Origin: Chromatiales bacterium | Lineage (GTDB): Bacteria > Pseudomonadota > Gammaproteobacteria > Steroidobacterales > Woeseiaceae | Length of the DNA: 64,000 nt | Direction: 5' to 3' | NCBI GenBank assembly: GCA_004282875.1 | Contig: SHLT01000001.1 | Location: forward strand, 85,366-149,365 | Shown: positions 60,109 through 64,000 of the stretch, piece by piece | Position numbering within the stretch: position 1 is the stretch's first letter | How the letters are laid out: every line of letters begins with the position of its first letter | Notes under the pieces: generated by a model | The model's database searches: none | What the model was told of the DNA's origin: nothing | Seen by the model: only the letters and a program-made list of their open reading frames with translations | Program-made: the position numbers and the translations under genes

Positions 60109-62249
60109 ACGATTCCCGAATTTCCGGCCTGTATCGGCTCGGTGTTGCGGAACGCATCGCGAAGCTCGAAGAGCTGGGATGGTTGACCCCTGCCGACGCG
60201 GCGCGCCTGCGAGATGGCCGTCATATCCTGTCGACAGCCGCGGCCGACCACATGATCGAGAACGTGATCGGCGTATTCGGCCTGCCACTGGCCATTGCCC
60301 CGAACTTCATCGTCAACGGCCGCGAGCATATCGTGCCGCTGGTCGTCGAAGAGCCATCGATTACGGCCGGTCTGAGCGCGGCGGCGGCGATGGCGCGCAA
60401 GTCCGGCGGTTTCGACGTCACCAGCGACAGCTCGCTGCTCATCGGGCAGGTGCATGTGACCGACATGGCTGATGTTGACCACGCGATTGGCGCGGTGCGT
60501 GGCGCGAAGGCCACGCTGATCGAAGCGGCAAACGCCGTGCATCCGCGCCTTGTGGAGCGCGGTGGCGGCGTGCGCGATATCGAGGTGCGTCTGTTTGCGC
60601 TAAGCGACGGCAGGCCGCTGCTTGCGGTTCATGTGGTCGTTGATACCTGCGATGCCATGGGTGCCAACCTTGTGAACTCTGTCTGTGAAGCGATTGCGCC
60701 CGAAGTGGCCGACCTGTGCAATGGTCGTGTCGCACTGCGGATTATTTCCAACCTCGCGGACCGATCCTTATTCACTGCGCGCGTACGCTACACGCTGTCG
60801 GCCGAAGAGCGCGATGCCATTGTCACGGCAAACGACATTGCCTGCGTTGACCCGTACCGGGCCGCCACGCACAACAAAGGTGTGATGAACGGCGTCGACG
60901 CCCTCGCCATCGCGACGGGGAACGACTGGCGGGCCATCGAGGCCGGGGTCCATGCCCATGCTGCCGCTGCGGGCCGCTACGAGGCGCTGACCCGTTGGCA
61001 GGTCGATGCGGACGGCATGCTCGTCGGCGAAATCAAGCTACCGCTCAAGGTCGGCACGGTCGGCGGTACGCTGGCGAACAATCCAGCCGCAGCCCTCGGT
61101 CTTGCGTTGACGGGCGTGGAGAATGCGCGGGAGCTCGCCGAACTGATGGCGGCGGTCGGCCTGGCCCAGAACTTCGCTGCCTTGCGCGCGCTCGCGACCA
61201 GCGGTATCCAGGCCGGTCACATGAAACTGCATGCGCGGAGTCTGGCCGCATCTGCCGGCGCACCCGACGCGCTTTTTGATGTCGTTGTCGAACAGCTCAT
61301 CGACAGTGGCGAGGTCAAGGCGTGGAAGGCTCGGGAAATCATCGCGGCGCTGCAGGCTGACGACACCGGGCACGAGGCGGCGGGTGCAAGCGCAGCGGGC
61401 AAGGTTATTCTGCTGGGCGAGCATGGTGTCGTGTACGGTCGGCATGCGCTGGCACTGCCGATTCCCGATGCCGTGCGCGTGACGCTGGTCGAAGCGGATG
61501 CACTTATCCATGATTTGCCCGAAGAGTTTGTCGACTGCCTGTTGCAGGAACTCGGCACGCAAGATGTCGGGGTTCGCATCGTGGTTGACTCGCAGTTGCC
61601 GTTCGGCAAAGGACTGGGTTCGTCAGCCGCGATTGCCGTGGCGATCGCGAGGGCGTTCAATGCCCATCTGGATTTGGGTCTCGATGACGAACGCATCAAC
61701 GAAGTCGCGTTTGCGAGCGAGAAGCTCGCTCACGGAACGCCGTCGGGGATCGACAATACACTGTCCACCTATGCGCAGCCGATGCTGTTCAGCAAACGTG
61801 ACGGGCTGCAAATAGAATTCCTCGAACTCGACCAACTGCCGCCGCTGCTCATCGCCTGGGGAGAGGAGACCGGGAAGACGAGTGACCTGGTGGCCGCGGT
61901 ACGTGCAGGGCGCGAGCGATCACCGGCGCAGTTCGACAGCGTGTTCGATCAGATGGATGCGCTGAGTCGTACCGGCGCGGATGCGTTGCGTACTGGAAAC
62001 TGGGGGGAACTTGGGGTGGCGATGAATCTCTGCCACGGTTTGCTGAACGCAATCGGTGTATCGACGCCGGACCTCGAACGCATGGTTGCGCTCGCGCGGC
62101 AGAGCGGCGCCGTGGGTGCGAAACTCACGGGCGCAGGCGGTGGCGGATCGATTGTTGCCCTGTGTCCGCAAGGAACCAGCGAGGTCAGGGCTGCAATGCG
62201 CGCCGCCGGTTACCAGACACTGGTGCTGACGAATGAGGACACTAATTGA
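60105..62249 (+). CDS. HMG-CoA reductase (class II) fused to mevalonate kinase
   Basis: A 714-residue two-enzyme protein. Residues 1 to about 425 are a class II HMG-CoA reductase: Glu in VVEEPSITAGLSAAA, DAMGANLVNSVCE, the catalytic Lys in AATHNKGVMNG (near 256), GTVGGTLANNPAA and the His in GHMKLHAR. From about 430 it is mevalonate kinase: GKVILLGEHGVVYGRHALALPI, FGKGLGSSAAIAVAIA and KLTGAGGGGSIVALC. The fusion catalyses HMG-CoA to mevalonate to 5-phosphomevalonate. The ATG at 60105 overlaps the upstream stop (ATGA); the downstream idi start overlaps its stop. Confidence 0.93.
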   Translation: MNDSRISGLYRLGVAERIAKLEELGWLTPADAARLRDGRHILSTAAADHMIENVIGVFGLPLAIAPNFIVNGREHIVPLVVEEPSITAGLSAAAAMARKSGGFDVTSDSSLLIGQVHVTDMADVDHAIGAVRGAKATLIEAANAVHPRLVERGGGVRDIEVRLFALSDGRPLLAVHVVVDTCDAMGANLVNSVCEAIAPEVADLCNGRVALRIISNLADRSLFTARVRYTLSAEERDAIVTANDIACVDPYRAATHNKGVMNGVDALAIATGNDWRAIEAGVHAHAAAAGRYEALTRWQVDADGMLVGEIKLPLKVGTVGGTLANNPAAALGLALTGVENARELAELMAAVGLAQNFAALRALATSGIQAGHMKLHARSLAASAGAPDALFDVVVEQLIDSGEVKAWKAREIIAALQADDTGHEAAGASAAGKVILLGEHGVVYGRHALALPIPDAVRVTLVEADALIHDLPEEFVDCLLQELGTQDVGVRIVVDSQLPFGKGLGSSAAIAVAIARAFNAHLDLGLDDERINEVAFASEKLAHGTPSGIDNTLSTYAQPMLFSKRDGLQIEFLELDQLPPLLIAWGEETGKTSDLVAAVRAGRERSPAQFDSVFDQMDALSRTGADALRTGNWGELGVAMNLCHGLLNAIGVSTPDLERMVALARQSGAVGAKLTGAGGGGSIVALCPQGTSEVRAAMRAAGYQTLVLTNEDTN

Positions 62250-62818
62250 ACGACCAGCACAGAATCGTCTCGTCGGAAAGCGAAGAACTAATTCTCGTCG
62301 ACAGGGACGACAACGAGATAGGCTATGCGTCAAAGGCCGACGCGCATGACGGCGCGGGAATCCTGCACCGCGCCTTTTCCCTGTTCCTTTTTAATGAGGC
62401 AGGAGAGTTGTTACTGCAACAACGCGCTCCGTCGAAACGCTTGTGGGGCGGATTCTGGTCGAATAGCTGTTGCAGCCATCCGCGGCGCGGTGAATCGCTG
62501 GCCGTGGCCACCTCGAGACGGCTGCTTGATGAGCTAAATTTCGAAGCCGAACTCGAATATGTTTATCGATTCTGCTACGTCGCGCCGTTCGGCGATGCCG
62601 GGTCGGAAAACGAGCTGTGTCATGTTTTCCTGGGCCGAGCCGGCAGCGAGATTCGCCCCAACGACAGCGAAATAGCCGGTATTCGATACCTGACCGGGAC
62701 TGCGCTAGCAGAGGAGTTCGAACGGTATCCGGACCGATTTACGCCCTGGTTCAAACAGGAGTGGCAGGAGCTGAACAGGAATTACGCGGAGCAGCTGGCT
62801 CGCTACTGCGCGCCTTAG
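62246..62818 (+). CDS. idi: Isopentenyl-diphosphate delta-isomerase, type I
   Basis: Interconverts IPP and DMAPP. The 190-residue Nudix-fold enzyme shows the active-site Cys in FWSNSCCSHPRRGE, the metal site near LHRAFSLFLFNEAGELLLQQRA and ENELCHVFLGR with the second catalytic Glu region. Start is a TTG that overlaps the fusion stop (TTGA). Many bacteria with the mevalonate pathway use the flavin type II isomerase instead, so type I here is notable. Its stop overlaps the convergent mvaS stop. Confidence 0.92.
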   Translation: MNDQHRIVSSESEELILVDRDDNEIGYASKADAHDGAGILHRAFSLFLFNEAGELLLQQRAPSKRLWGGFWSNSCCSHPRRGESLAVATSRRLLDELNFEAELEYVYRFCYVAPFGDAGSENELCHVFLGRAGSEIRPNDSEIAGIRYLTGTALAEEFERYPDRFTPWFKQEWQELNRNYAEQLARYCAP

Positions 62819-64000
62819 GCGATGTACTTGTAGTACTCGATGCCGAGGTCGGCGAAGTGGCGCTCGTCGCAGCCACCGACCCGTTCGATAACAAACTCGT
62901 TGTTCGGCACGTAGTCGAGACCGGCAACGCGCCGCCCGTCGTGCAGGGCTTTGTACTGGTCAAAGGAAAGATCGACTGCAAACTGCATGGCCTCGCCAAA
63001 GCGAATCTTGCGGGTCGCTTCCTGCCAGCCCTCGGCCATGAAGAACGGAATGACTTCGGCTGCGTCGCCGCTGCCGTAACCAAGCGTCAGCACCTCCTGG
63101 CCCACTTCGAGCGAGTTCTCGTCCAGTGCCTGCTCGAATCCGGCTGCCATCCATGCGGGTAGCGCCGCCGTGTAAAGATTGCCGAGATCCAGCATGGTGT
63201 CGCTGCCGAGCTTCATCTTGTCGAGAATTTCGCGACGGAAGTGGCGCGATGCGCGGAACGCACGCAGTGCCGCCATCGTCATCGGGTAAGCCTCATAACT
63301 CAGCGTGTCGGGCTGGGCGAGACGAGCCACTTCGGGCTTGGACGTCATTTCCTTGAGCATTAGCTCAACATCAATGCCGGCTTCATAGCAATAGGATGCG
63401 AGTTCTGCCTTGTCCTCGCCATTGCCATGGCCCAGTGCGAAAAGGTACGAAACCGCCCAGCCTGTTTCCGGCATGCGGCGATACGGACGATGCATGAATA
63501 CAGCGCGCAGTGACCGCAAGTACTTGCTCGGGTTGAGTTCGCGCTTGTCATACATGTCCTGCAGCGCGTGCAGCGTCTCGTCGATATAGCAGGTTGTCGA
63601 GTACTTGCCGTTGAATACCGGAAAGTCCTGGACCTGGTGCGTCTCGGAGCGGTCCTGCCCGCAGAAACGCGCCATCGGCTTGCGGAAGTCCATGATGCGG
63701 TAATCAGATGCCGAGCCCGAACCAACCAGGTCGACGACGGCCAGTTTCGGATCTTCCTCGAGCAGCATCGCAACGGCGCCGGCTCCCTGGGTAGGTTCAC
63801 CCGAGCTGCCCCGCGCGTATTCGGCGATATCGGCGCAGACAACGATCGCCTGGCTGCCGGCACCATCGAGCGCAAGGTGTCGGATGGCGCCCTTCATACC
63901 GTAGACGCCGCCGAGGCAGGCGTGCTTGAACTCCGGGACCTCGCAGCTGCGAGAAATGGGCGGTTTGCCGCGTGAGACCAGTGCCTCATCGACCATGCCC
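62815..64000 (-). CDS. mvaS: HMG-CoA synthase, N-terminus outside the window
   Basis: Condenses acetyl-CoA with acetoacetyl-CoA to HMG-CoA. About 395 C-terminal residues are in the window; the N-terminal portion runs off the right edge, so the track's start at 63996 is internal. The catalytic Cys lies in FKHACLGGVYGMKGA, followed by SSGEPTQGAGAVAMLLEE and the His region FMHRPYRRMPETGW. It is convergent with idi, 4 bp overlapping, so it is on its own transcript though in the pathway. Its full length should exceed that of short Gram-positive MvaS. Confidence 0.9.
   Translation of the reverse strand, partial: GMVDEALVSRGKPPISRSCEVPEFKHACLGGVYGMKGAIRHLALDGAGSQAIVVCADIAEYARGSSGEPTQGAGAVAMLLEEDPKLAVVDLVGSGSASDYRIMDFRKPMARFCGQDRSETHQVQDFPVFNGKYSTTCYIDETLHALQDMYDKRELNPSKYLRSLRAVFMHRPYRRMPETGWAVSYLFALGHGNGEDKAELASYCYEAGIDVELMLKEMTSKPEVARLAQPDTLSYEAYPMTMAALRAFRASRHFRREILDKMKLGSDTMLDLGNLYTAALPAWMAAGFEQALDENSLEVGQEVLTLGYGSGDAAEVIPFFMAEGWQEATRKIRFGEAMQFAVDLSFDQYKALHDGRRVAGLDYVPNNEFVIERVGGCDERHFADLGIEYYKYIA

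Noticed and set aside
62815-63996. Track start of mvaS at 63996 as the true start
   Set aside because: The catalytic Cys would lie only 27 residues from the N-terminus, while it is normally at about 110; the gene must continue past the window edge.
1-64000. CRISPR arrays, prophage, insertion sequences, tRNA or rRNA genes
   Set aside because: I looked for spaced direct repeats, integrase or transposase motifs and tRNA-like T-loop sequences and saw none. This is a reading by eye, so a tRNA could be missed.

Overview
The window is about 60 percent GC by eye, densely coded and free of phage, CRISPR, insertion sequence or tRNA features that I could recognise. Gene content points to a gammaproteobacterium: engB next to cytochrome c4 and dsbA, polA with lptM and argH nearby, NudC, ExeA/GspB, an FlhC-type regulator, and a TonB receptor accompanied by SapC and TPR-hydroxylase genes. 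The complete mevalonate pathway is unusual for that class. A marine Woeseia/JTB255-like lineage is my best guess, but it is an inference from gene content, not a measured placement.

Region by region. (1) 1-5310: a leucine dehydrogenase and branched-chain 2-oxoacid dehydrogenase (E1 alpha, E1 beta, E2) operon ending in a DUF1611/DgcN-like gene, divergent from an Lrp/BkdR-type regulator. (2) 5370-8621: a tightly overlapping catabolic operon with an isoaspartyl peptidase, a beta-keto acid cleavage enzyme whose only sensible start is CTG, a hotdog thioesterase and a TauD-like dioxygenase. (3) 8776-17691: SapC, a large TonB-dependent receptor, a TPR-2OG hydroxylase, a methyltransferase, a small secreted protein and a TPR-sulfotransferase. 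(4) 17718-22728: envelope and housekeeping genes (DUF885 peptidase, L,D-transpeptidase, DsbA, cytochrome c4, EngB). (5) 22726-29556: a putative small RNA in the position Spot 42 and ErsA occupy between engB and polA, a large unknown TPR-like protein, polA and lptM. (6) 29615-37781: an arginine cluster argR-argG-(P-loop gene)-argC-argD-argF'-argB-argH that uses an acylornithine carbamoyltransferase and has no visible argA, argJ or argE. (7) 37915-56001: an esterase, a two-component system divergent from a MacB-type ABC efflux operon with a strong sigma-54 promoter and two tandem palindromes, TANGO2-like and NudC proteins, MscL, an FlhC-like regulator, a second ABC exporter, SRAP, a FakA-FakB fusion protein and GspB/GspA. 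(8) 56067-64000: dinB, ispA and the mevalonate pathway (mvaD, phosphomevalonate kinase-like, HMG-CoA reductase fused to mevalonate kinase, idi, mvaS), which together take HMG-CoA precursors to farnesyl diphosphate.

The three most interesting signals are: the arginine cluster, where a DUF1611-like P-loop protein replaces any recognisable N-acylglutamate synthase and the carbamoyltransferase has Ala at the acetyl/succinyl specificity position; the candidate small RNA with a sigma-E-like promoter at the polA-engB locus; and the mevalonate operon with a reductase-kinase fusion. Starts were re-chosen for many ORFs of the track from operon overlaps, signal peptides and ribosome binding sites. All family assignments are from reading motifs, with no database search.
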